DNA of 22,744 nucleotides from an uncultured Eubacteriales bacterium (GTDB lineage: Bacteria > Bacillota > Clostridia > Christensenellales > Borkfalkiaceae): assembly GCA_900554485.1 (NCBI GenBank), contig USHO01000012.1, positions 1 through 22,744 of the forward strand. The letters run 5' to 3'. A model generated the notes under the pieces. That model ran no database searches. It was not told the origin of the DNA and saw nothing but the letters and a program-made list of their open reading frames with translations. Both the position numbers and the translations under genes were made by a program. Below, in pieces: positions 1-5,900 of the stretch. Position 1 is the stretch's first letter. Every line of letters begins with the position of its first letter.

Positions 1-1026
1 GTTATCACTTATAACTTCACGATGATCAGTGATATTATTAAGCGAATCTACCCATAGTTCTTCTTGTAAATCAATAAATTTAATATTATTTGATATTTTA
101 GTGTCGAGTGGAATATTGTTAGACACGATGCATTGTAACCCGTTGTATTGAGCCTCGATCACAGCCATACCAAGCCCCTCAAATAAAGACGGCATACAGA
201 AAACATCAAACGCATTATAGTAATCGTTAGGATTATCCACTTGTCCTGTTAAAATAACTTTATTTTCTAAATGATAAAACTTTATCTTATTTACAATCTC
301 ATCTTTTAATTTACCGTTGCCAACCAACATTAATTTTGCAAATGGATTAAACATAAGATATGCCTTAAAAACATCAATCAAAAACAATTGATTCTTTTGA
401 TAATCAAACCTCCCGACATTACCAATCAAAAAAGAGACACCGATATTATATTGTTCACGAATTCTATTTCTTATTATCGGATTAAATTCAAATTTTTCGA
501 CGTCAATAGCATTGTGCATAATATTTACAGGTTTGACATCTCCATGTAGCCACTTAAATGCCTCTACTGAGCAACCACACATATATGTCGCATATTTTTT
601 TATTTTTCTTTTATTAAATTCATTATATGCTATGCGCAGTTTATTTTTTATTCCTTTATTTTGTATTGTGTAATTGGTGTTGTGACTATGTGATATTCTT
701 ACTTTTACACCATATCGTTTTGCATATTTTAATATATGCGCATTTAACGTATCTGCTTGCGAATGCACAATATCGTAATTATGTGTTCGGAAAAAACGCT
801 TAAGTTCAATGGCATTTTTATATATGTTTACCGAACGTGGTGTAATATGAAAAATTTTGCCACCGTTTTTTAATATCTCATCATCAAAGTTTCCAATTTG
901 TTCTCCGTGTACAAGAAAATCAATGTGTACCTCATTGGGATCAATGTGCCTATAAAAATTCATCATAGACATTGACACTCCGCCCCTATCCATTATGCCG
1001 CCGTTTACATAAAGAACTTTTAACAT
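1..1026 (-). CDS. GT4-type glycosyltransferase, partial (3' end outside window)
   Basis: The frame is open from the ATG at 1026 to the left edge (342 codons, no stop), so the C-terminus is missing, probably only a few tens of residues by family length. The protein begins MLKVLYVNGGIMDRGGVSMS, a Rossmann-type start with the glycine-rich loop of GT4/family 1 transferases acting on surface polysaccharides. Later segments fit too: IMHNAIDVEKF, NVGRFDYQKNQ, and a nucleotide-sugar-binding stretch SLFEGLGMAVIEAQ near the end. Sugar donor and acceptor cannot be told. It is the fourth gene of the polysaccharide cluster, and its start overlaps the upstream gene's stop by 7 nt, implying translational coupling. 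The DNA is clearly AT-richer than the rest of the window (sampled lines average about one third G+C), which suggests a separate origin. Confidence 0.85.
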   Translation of the reverse strand, partial: MLKVLYVNGGIMDRGGVSMSMMNFYRHIDPNEVHIDFLVHGEQIGNFDDEILKNGGKIFHITPRSVNIYKNAIELKRFFRTHNYDIVHSQADTLNAHILKYAKRYGVKVRISHSHNTNYTIQNKGIKNKLRIAYNEFNKRKIKKYATYMCGCSVEAFKWLHGDVKPVNIMHNAIDVEKFEFNPIIRNRIREQYNIGVSFLIGNVGRFDYQKNQLFLIDVFKAYLMFNPFAKLMLVGNGKLKDEIVNKIKFYHLENKVILTGQVDNPNDYYNAFDVFCMPSLFEGLGMAVIEAQYNGLQCIVSNNIPLDTKISNNIKFIDLQEELWVDSLNNITDHREVISDN

Positions 1027-2171
1027 TTATAATACCCCAAATAAGAATTAAGCATATCACCTTTACTATAAGGCTCAAAAATTACTTTGATATAATTTAT
1101 AATTTTTTCATATTCGCCGACGGGGATAACGTTTTCTTCGGGAACACTTTCGACACTGCCGCCGGTCGCATAAGTTATTACGGGCGTTCCGCATGCTTGT
1201 GCCTCGAGATTTACGGTAGGATAATTATCTTCATAAGTCGGATTAAACAACACATCGGCTGTCGTATACAACCCGGCAAGTTCTGCTGTATTATTCGTTC
1301 GATTTATACCGATAATATTTTTCGGCATTTTTTTTACTTGTTTATCTGTAAGTCCGACAAGAACGATCCTATATTCATCGTTATCTTTCAGACTCTCAGA
1401 CAATTTCAAAAAATCGTCAAGACCTTTGCGCTTGTCCCATACACCGGCAACGCCGAGAATGATTTTTTTATCTTGTAAACCGAATTTCTCTCTGAAATCG
1501 CATTCTGTCGGCTTAAACACGCTTAAATCGATTCCGTTATGTATTACTTTAATCGGGTATTCTTTCAAAAACGACCCTTTTACCAATCGTGCCAACCATT
1601 CGGACGGGGTAACAAGCGTCAGATTATCTACACCGCAAAATATTTGTTTTTTCTTGTTAAAATTACGTTTCGCATGAGTAAAATACGCTTTAGGATAATC
1701 TTTCTTTCTTACACATTTGTCGCATTCTGTCTGCCACTTATTGCAGTGCGGGCAATCGAAATATGCACAATGTCCCGTAAACGCCCAACAGTCGTGCAAT
1801 GTCCAGATTATTTTTTTTCCGCAATTTTTCAAATAATCAAACAAGATTTCAATATTAAGGTAATATCCGTGCAGATTATGCAAGTGTATTACGTCGGGAT
1901 CATATGTTCTGACCCACGATATAAATTTTAAGGTTTCGGCTTTTGCGTTAAATCCTTCGTTATCGAAAAGCCTTGCTTTTAAGGCGTTAAATTTTACACT
2001 TTTATCAGAACCTATCCGAACAGCGTAATTGCTATATCGTTCAGGTACAACCCCTCTTCCATACGCTATTTTACAATCATGCCCTTGCGCGCTCAACATA
2101 TCGGCAATATCGGTACAAATACGACCGGTACTTCCTACGCCGCAAACGGTGTTTATAAACAGAACTTTCAT
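1020..2171 (-). CDS. GT4-type glycosyltransferase with internal Cys cluster
   Basis: This 383-residue protein is a probable cytoplasmic glycosyltransferase extending a lipid-linked sugar for exopolysaccharide or capsule. The N-terminal Rossmann fold starts MKVLFINTVCGVGSTGRI; DPDVIHLHNLHGYY lies near residue 92, VIHNGIDLSVF near 209, and the donor-site region YEDNYPTVNLEAQACGTPV spans about 313-331. Residues 128-153 hold six cysteines, including two CxxC pairs (140/143 and 150/153), a pattern I recall in related transferases and which could bind a metal. The ATG at 2171 has an AAAGGTG ribosome binding site, 9 nt after the upstream gene. The last roughly 30 residues (from about 354) are encoded by much AT-richer DNA and do not resemble the usual end of this family, so the C-terminus may have been replaced or shortened. 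The exact sugar is unknown. Confidence 0.88.
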   Translation of the reverse strand: MKVLFINTVCGVGSTGRICTDIADMLSAQGHDCKIAYGRGVVPERYSNYAVRIGSDKSVKFNALKARLFDNEGFNAKAETLKFISWVRTYDPDVIHLHNLHGYYLNIEILFDYLKNCGKKIIWTLHDCWAFTGHCAYFDCPHCNKWQTECDKCVRKKDYPKAYFTHAKRNFNKKKQIFCGVDNLTLVTPSEWLARLVKGSFLKEYPIKVIHNGIDLSVFKPTECDFREKFGLQDKKIILGVAGVWDKRKGLDDFLKLSESLKDNDEYRIVLVGLTDKQVKKMPKNIIGINRTNNTAELAGLYTTADVLFNPTYEDNYPTVNLEAQACGTPVITYATGGSVESVPEENVIPVGEYEKIINYIKVIFEPYSKGDMLNSYLGYYKC

Positions 2172-2180
2172 TTTACACCT

Positions 2181-3350
2181 TTATAACGATTGCAACAAAG
2201 CTGAAAAGAATTTGTCTTTATTAAAATTTTCTGCGTTATACTTCATCCCGTTTTCGGCGAGAATTAACCGCTCTTCGGCACTTAAAGTAACAAATTTCAT
2301 AATGTTTTCGGCAAGTTTTTCCGCATTTTCAGCCTCGCCCGCATAACCGCACTTCGCGTCTTCGATTATCCTTGCCGATTCGCCGTTTATTGCGCCTATT
2401 ATAGGCTTACCTGCCGCCATATAGCCTTGCGCCTTTGCAGGCAACGTTAAAGAAATCACTCCGTTGTCACCTGTCAGTAACGCTGCGTCCGCTTTGCGGT
2501 AAATTTCGGGCATTTTATCTAACGGAAGTTTACCGTAAAATATTACGTTTTTAAGCCCGTAATTTTCGGTCATCTTTTTACAATCTTCAAGACGGACACC
2601 GTCACCTACGATATGAAATCTTATTTTATCGTTGGCTTTAACAATGTTTGCGGCGTCGATTACGGTTTCGACGCTTTGTGCCACGCCGATATTGCCTGCA
2701 AACATAAAATCGATATATTCATCCGGTACTTTTTTGCATATTTCGGCATCGTAAACACTTTCGGCATACTGTGGCAAATACTCTATCGTATTTTTATCAA
2801 AGCCGAATTCGTCGGAAAAATAATCCTTAAAAGATCCGCTCGTGACAAGTAATTTATCTGCCGCGCCGTAAATTTTGGATGAAACTTTTTTATAATATTT
2901 ATAGATAAATGAATTTTCTTTAATTCCGCCCGCAGTGAGACTTTTAGGCCATAAATCGAGGCAATATAAAACGATTTTCGTACCGAATTTCTTTTTATAT
3001 TTGATTGCAGCCTCACACATCATAATCGGCGAAAGTTCATAAACGAAAACCACGTCAAAATCTTTTTCGAGTTTTTTGACGTAGCGTTTTGAGTTTATTG
3101 CGTAAGAATAATAATTGCGAATTCTACGAACTATGCCTTTACCGCGCGGAACTGTTTTTACTCTATGTATTCTGACTCCGTTTATGGTCTCGTCTATGAT
3201 TTTCCCGCTCTTTACCCATTCATCATATTCGTAACTAGGCGTACCGGCAAGCACAAACACGTCATTGCCCCGTCTGACAAGTTCTTCGGCAATATCGGTT
3301 ATTCTGAACCGATCGGGGTAATAATGTTGACAAACTATCAGTATTTTCAT
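2181..3350 (-). CDS. WbuB-like GT4 glycosyltransferase
   Basis: This 389-residue protein resembles the WbuB group of GT4 transferases, which add an amino sugar such as a fucosamine-type residue in O-antigen or capsule assembly. The start MKILIVCQHYYPDRFRITDI and the early segment LAGTPSYEYDEW (about 34-45) are typical. So are YCLDLWPKSL (129-138), FAGNIGVAQ (217-225) and HIVGDG (246-251), and the C-terminal binding region TLPAKAQGYMAAGKPIIGAI lies at about 302-321. No signal peptide or membrane helix is evident, so it should act on the inner face of the membrane. The ATG at 3350 has a TAGGG motif upstream, 16 nt after the sugar transferase stop. Family assignment is good; substrate assignment is only by resemblance. 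Confidence 0.85.
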   Translation of the reverse strand: MKILIVCQHYYPDRFRITDIAEELVRRGNDVFVLAGTPSYEYDEWVKSGKIIDETINGVRIHRVKTVPRGKGIVRRIRNYYSYAINSKRYVKKLEKDFDVVFVYELSPIMMCEAAIKYKKKFGTKIVLYCLDLWPKSLTAGGIKENSFIYKYYKKVSSKIYGAADKLLVTSGSFKDYFSDEFGFDKNTIEYLPQYAESVYDAEICKKVPDEYIDFMFAGNIGVAQSVETVIDAANIVKANDKIRFHIVGDGVRLEDCKKMTENYGLKNVIFYGKLPLDKMPEIYRKADAALLTGDNGVISLTLPAKAQGYMAAGKPIIGAINGESARIIEDAKCGYAGEAENAEKLAENIMKFVTLSAEERLILAENGMKYNAENFNKDKFFSALLQSL

Positions 3351-3366
3351 TTGTAACCCTACCGTT

Positions 3367-4263
3367 TCAATTTGCCTTGTCTAACGGGTCGACCGTTGCG
3401 GCGGTAGCGACTTCGGCGTCGGCAATATGTTCCGACTGTATGACCTCACATTCGGTTTGACTTTCAGAACTGTTGCAAGTCTTCAATTTTTCGCTATCGT
3501 TACCTTTTCTTGTTAAAATAACCTTTACCGTTGAAAAAAGCAACTTAAAATCTCCCCACAAAGATGCGTTTTTAACATATTCGGCATCGAGTATAGCCTT
3601 ATTTTTATAGTATACGTCATCTCTGCCGTGTACCTGAGCATAACCCGATATTCCCGGGCGCATTTTTAATACACCAAGCCGTTCACGCATTTCATTGCAA
3701 TGCTGCTCTGTAACAACCAGCGGGCGATAGCCTATAATCGACATAGTTCCTATTAACGAGCAATAAAATTGCGGCAATTCGTCGATAGACAATCTTCTTA
3801 AAAAGCGACCGACGCGTGTAATATATTGTTCCGGAGATTTAAGACAGGACGTGGCGGTTTCATGTGGAGCGACGGTTTTCATAGATCGAAATTTAATGCA
3901 GGTAAAAGTTTTACCGTTCATTCCGATACGTTTTTGCTTGAAGAAAACAGGTCCTTTAGAATCACATTTTATAGCGATCGCCACTATTAAAAACAGCGGA
4001 GAAAGTAATATAAGCGTAAGTAACGACGCTACTATATCAAAAAAACGTTTGAAAAACTTATAGACGGGTCTACGTTTGTGGTTTTGCTGAAAATTTTCAA
4101 TAAACCTCTCGTAAAACTCGTCTGAATATTCACGGGTAACATCTATACCCGATATATTATCGGCAACAACCACATCCGATTCATCTATTGCCTGTTTTTC
4201 CGTATCGGAATACGCTTTTCCCTTATTTCCGTTAGTTATATACATAGAACTGTTTTCGTTCAT
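3367..4263 (-). CDS. Polyprenyl-phosphate sugar-1-phosphate transferase (bacterial sugar transferase family)
   Basis: This is the likely priming enzyme that moves a sugar-1-phosphate from a nucleotide sugar to undecaprenyl phosphate, the first step of a lipid-linked repeat unit. Numbering from ATG 4263 (298 residues), the reentrant membrane helix is at about 79-99, preceded by the positively charged KFFKRFFD. The core motifs KFRSMKT (124-130), RRLSIDELPQF (156-166, with the catalytic Asp-Glu pair) and MRPGISGYAQVHGRD (201-215) are intact. An ATG at 4290 would add nine residues but has no ribosome binding site, while 4263 follows GGGAG with a short spacing, so I prefer 4263. The core is short-form, but unusual hydrophilic tails flank it: about 65 residues before and 45 acidic residues after. 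It leads the polysaccharide operon behind the promoter at 4321-4349. Confidence 0.9.
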   Translation of the reverse strand: MNENSSMYITNGNKGKAYSDTEKQAIDESDVVVADNISGIDVTREYSDEFYERFIENFQQNHKRRPVYKFFKRFFDIVASLLTLILLSPLFLIVAIAIKCDSKGPVFFKQKRIGMNGKTFTCIKFRSMKTVAPHETATSCLKSPEQYITRVGRFLRRLSIDELPQFYCSLIGTMSIIGYRPLVVTEQHCNEMRERLGVLKMRPGISGYAQVHGRDDVYYKNKAILDAEYVKNASLWGDFKLLFSTVKVILTRKGNDSEKLKTCNSSESQTECEVIQSEHIADAEVATAATVDPLDKAN

Positions 4264-4320
4264 TTTCTCCCGCCGTGTTCCGTTTGCCATAATGATTTAA
4301 TATAATATAATGTCTTTTAT

Positions 4321-4349
4321 AGTTTACACTATAATAACAATAATGTCAA
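4321..4349 (-). promoter_or_regulatory. Putative promoter of the polysaccharide operon
   Basis: Reading the minus strand, TTGACA (4349-4344) is followed after 17 nt by TAAACT (4326-4321). The -35 is a full consensus match and the -10 matches at four of six positions. It lies about 60 nt upstream of the preferred start of the sugar transferase and is the only good candidate in this gap. The -35 sits within a perfect palindrome. Confidence 0.5.
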
Positions 4350-4358
4350 ACGTTTGAC
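4345..4358. promoter_or_regulatory. Perfect 14-bp palindrome, possible operator
   Basis: GTCAAACGTTTGAC is a perfect inverted repeat with no spacer. It covers most of the -35 box of the putative polysaccharide promoter, the expected place for a repressor site. The binding protein is unknown; the adjacent ArsR-family regulator is one candidate but nothing in the sequence ties them together. Confidence 0.45.
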
Positions 4359-4473
4359 GATACTTGCGTCATATACCCGTTTTTACGCCGCATATCTCTG
4401 CTTTTTAACGTTTTTACCGATTTAACGTTTTTTTATTCGATTTGCGTCAAACAAAAATTGCTATGCCGACCAA
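4359..4473. other. AT-rich intergenic stretch with AACGTT repeats
   Basis: This non-coding part of the gap between the ArsR gene terminator and the polysaccharide promoter holds a direct repeat TTTAACGTTTTT at 4404-4415 and 4421-4432 (17 nt apart). The AACGTT core also occurs in the palindrome at 4345-4358, and a GTCAAAC half-site is at 4446-4452. No open frame with a ribosome binding site was seen. Confidence 0.35.
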
Positions 4474-4530
4474 CAAAAAATCCCCCGACAAATAAGTACG
4501 CAAAATTCTCCGTACTCAAGTCCGAGGGAT
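4474..4530 (-). terminator. Rho-independent terminator after the ArsR-family gene
   Basis: On the minus strand the outer arms ATCCCTCGGAC (4530-4520) and GTCGGGGGAT (about 4490-4481) pair with one bulge and one G-T pair. They enclose an inner perfect 6-bp stem AGTACG/CGTACT. The structure is followed by a run of six T (4480-4475). It begins 28 nt downstream of the regulator's stop and should insulate the polysaccharide operon from it. Confidence 0.75.
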
Positions 4531-4557
4531 GTATATCGACTTTTACCGCTACGCATA

Positions 4558-4899
4558 TCAGCGTGTCAGGAATTCGACGCCCTTTAATATAATTTCGTTG
4601 ATTATTTCGTTTTTAAGCGAATAATATATTATCTTTCCGTCGCGCTCGCAGTCAACGACGCCGAGATTTCTTAAAAGCCGCAACTGGTGGCTTACGGTAG
4701 TCTGATTGATTTTCAGAATATCCGACAAATCGGTAACGCATGTACGCGACATTGCCAAAGCGCACACTATTCTTAACCGCGTTTTATCTGAAAATACCGA
4801 AAAAAGATCGGTTAAATCACCTAAAAGTTCGCCTTCGGGTACATAATCGACTATTAAATTTCTCATTCGTTCGTCAAGTTTGAATGCAACTGATTCCAT
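4558..4899 (-). CDS. ArsR/SmtB-family winged-helix transcriptional regulator
   Basis: This 113-residue protein is a probable dimeric repressor of the ArsR family. DLFSVFSDKTRLRIVCAL (31-48) and the winged-helix core LSDILKINQTTVSHQLRLLR (58-77) with wing ERDGKIIYYSLK (85-96) are characteristic. Metal-site comparison: C54 in RTCVTDL aligns with the first Cys of the classical CVC motif, but the second position is Thr, and the C-terminal helix lacks the His/Asp ligands of the alpha-5 site. Other cysteines are C46 and C84. The signal sensed is therefore unclear. The ATG at 4899 has GAGGTG five bases upstream. An upstream in-frame TTG at 4941 lies between the -35 and -10 boxes and cannot be the start. 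It is divergent from the 57-codon gene at 5021, a classic regulator-target layout. Confidence 0.88.
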   Translation of the reverse strand: MESVAFKLDERMRNLIVDYVPEGELLGDLTDLFSVFSDKTRLRIVCALAMSRTCVTDLSDILKINQTTVSHQLRLLRNLGVVDCERDGKIIYYSLKNEIINEIILKGVEFLTR

Positions 4900-4918
4900 A
4901 ATTTCACCTCTCGTAAAA

Positions 4919-4948
4919 ATTATATCATCACAACGAATCAAGTGTCAA
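4919..4948 (-). promoter_or_regulatory. Promoter of the ArsR-family gene
   Basis: On the minus strand TTGACA (4948-4943) and TATAAT (4924-4919) are both perfect consensus boxes separated by 18 nt. The transcript would begin about 14 nt before the ATG at 4899, just upstream of the ribosome binding site. A promoter this strong usually needs repression, consistent with autoregulation. Confidence 0.8.
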
Positions 4949-4960
4949 CGTATACATACG
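4949..4960. promoter_or_regulatory. Inverted repeat between divergent promoters, candidate ArsR operator
   Basis: CGTAT-AC-ATACG is a 5-2-5 perfect inverted repeat. It abuts the -35 of the ArsR-family gene and overlaps the place where the -35 of the divergent small gene should be, about 20 nt before its TATATT. A dimer bound here could control both genes. It is short, so chance occurrence is possible. Confidence 0.45.
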
Positions 4961-4981
4961 AACAGGTTTTGTCGCATACAG

Positions 4982-4987
4982 TATATT
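4982..4987 (+). promoter_or_regulatory. Candidate -10 box of the small Cys-cluster gene
   Basis: TATATT matches the -10 consensus at five of six positions and lies about 35 nt before the small gene's ATG. No good -35 is found 16-18 nt upstream; that position is occupied by the inverted repeat at 4949-4960. An alternative weak pair is TTGTCG (4969-4974) with GAGAAT (4992-4997). Confidence 0.35.
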
Positions 4988-5020
4988 AAAAGAGAATTTT
5001 GTTGAAAAACGGAGGTTTTT

Positions 5021-5194
5021 ATGTACAACGCAAATCTCGTCTTTTTCGGGTTACTTTTTCTTCTCTATTCGCAAGGGACTATTTCTTTAACTCAATTATT
5101 TCTACTTCTTGCTTTAATGTCGACCGAGTGTTGCGGGTGTCAGGACACGACGACAAGCCGCACAACAACTACGACCACCACGGCTACAAGATAA
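5021..5194 (+). CDS. Small hydrophobic protein with CCGC cluster and polythreonine tail (57 aa), unknown function
   Basis: I do not recognise this gene. The ATG at 5021 follows GGAGG with an ideal 5-nt spacing, and the frame ends at TAA 5192-5194, just before a strong terminator. The peptide begins MYNANLVFFGLLFLLYSQGT. It has two short hydrophobic stretches (about residues 6-16 and 22-33) split by the polar SQGTISLTQ, enough for one long membrane helix or a hairpin. The motif STECCGCQD (34-42) follows, then TTTSR and seven consecutive threonines before ATR. The cysteine trio could bind a soft metal or form disulfides. It is the only plus-strand gene in the window and diverges from the ArsR-family regulator, which probably controls it. 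Coding status rests on the ribosome binding site, the terminator and the membrane-peptide pattern, not on homology. Confidence 0.7.
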   Translation: MYNANLVFFGLLFLLYSQGTISLTQLFLLLALMSTECCGCQDTTTSRTTTTTTTATR

Positions 5195-5197
5195 ACG

Positions 5198-5239
5198 AAC
5201 CCGATGCGAGCCGAATAAAAATTCGGCTCGCATCGGGTT
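5198..5239. terminator. Bidirectional Rho-independent terminator, 19-bp perfect stem
   Basis: The arm at 5198-5216 is the exact reverse complement of the arm at 5221-5239, giving a GC-rich 19-bp stem and an AAAA loop. On the plus strand it is followed by TTTTATAAATTATTTT, a good tail for the small gene that ends at 5194. On the minus strand it starts 7 nt after the rpe stop, with a weaker T tract, so it probably also ends the long yicC-rpe operon. Confidence 0.88.
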
Positions 5240-5246
5240 TTATAAA

Positions 5247-5900
5247 TTATTTTAGGCTTTTAATCGCCCCGGCCCTGTCGGCTTTACCAAAGACCGAACT
5301 GCCTGCAACCAGTACGTCACACCCGGACGCCGCGGCAAGTTTCGCGGTTTCGGAATTTATTCCGCCGTCGATTTCAAGAAGGCAGGACGGGTTGCTTTCG
5401 TCAAGGATACCTCTTATTTCTTTACATTTCTCCAAAACGTCGGCGATAAACTTTTGACCGCCGAACCCGGGGAAAACACTCATAACAAGAACCATATCGC
5501 ATAATGCCAACTCGCTTTCAACACAACTTACAGGCGTATCGGGATTGATAACCAATCCGCACTTGACGCCGAATGACTTTATGAGTTTAAGCGTTTCGGC
5601 AAGAGATTCTTTGCAAGCCTCATAATGTACCGTAATATAATCTGCTCCGGCTTTAGCAAATTCGATTACATATTTCTCAGGGTGAACTATCATCAAGTGG
5701 CAATCAAGCGACAATTTCGTTATTTTACGCACATCGGCGACCATTTTTATACCGAAAGTAATATTCGGCACGAATACACCGTCCATCACGTCCATGTGAA
5801 TCATATCCGCTCCGGCAAGTTCCACGCTTTTTATCTCTTCACCCATTCGGGCAAAATCCGCCGACAAAACAGACGGCGCAACTTTAATACTTCTTTCCAT
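5247..5900 (-). CDS. rpe: Ribulose-phosphate 3-epimerase
   Basis: This cytoplasmic TIM-barrel enzyme interconverts ribulose 5-phosphate and xylulose 5-phosphate in the pentose phosphate pathway. The protein (217 residues from ATG 5900, the usual family length) shows APSVLSADF (8-16), HMDVMDGVFVPNITFG (35-50), DCHLMIVHPE (66-75), MSVFPGFGGQKF (140-151) and LEIDGGI (175-181). The expected metal ligands H35, D37, H68 and D178 are present, as is the phosphate-binding VAGSSVFG near the end. A TTG at 5924 could extend the frame, but ATG 5900 has AGGAAG 6 nt upstream and gives the normal N-terminus. It overlaps the end of rsgA by 17 nt and is the last gene of the operon, the same relative position as in Bacillus. 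Confidence 0.96.
   Translation of the reverse strand: MERSIKVAPSVLSADFARMGEEIKSVELAGADMIHMDVMDGVFVPNITFGIKMVADVRKITKLSLDCHLMIVHPEKYVIEFAKAGADYITVHYEACKESLAETLKLIKSFGVKCGLVINPDTPVSCVESELALCDMVLVMSVFPGFGGQKFIADVLEKCKEIRGILDESNPSCLLEIDGGINSETAKLAAASGCDVLVAGSSVFGKADRAGAIKSLK

Noticed and set aside
1020..2171. Pseudogene call for the 383-residue transferase because of its odd C-terminus
   Set aside because: The frame is intact through the donor-binding region and ends in a coupled overlap with the next gene, so it is more likely a recombined but functional gene.
4345..4358. Palindrome as the binding site of the adjacent ArsR-family regulator
   Set aside because: It differs from the inverted repeat between the divergent promoters, and no shared motif beyond short fragments is visible, so the link is left open.
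4558..4941. Longer ArsR-family frame starting at TTG 4941
   Set aside because: The TTG lies between perfect -35 and -10 boxes, so it would not be transcribed; ATG 4899 has a good ribosome binding site.
4999..5457. 152-codon plus-strand frame overlapping the small gene and the 3' end of rpe
   Set aside because: It starts at a non-ATG codon without a ribosome binding site, runs through the strong terminator at 5198-5239 and is antisense to rpe. The 57-codon frame at 5021 has the proper signals.
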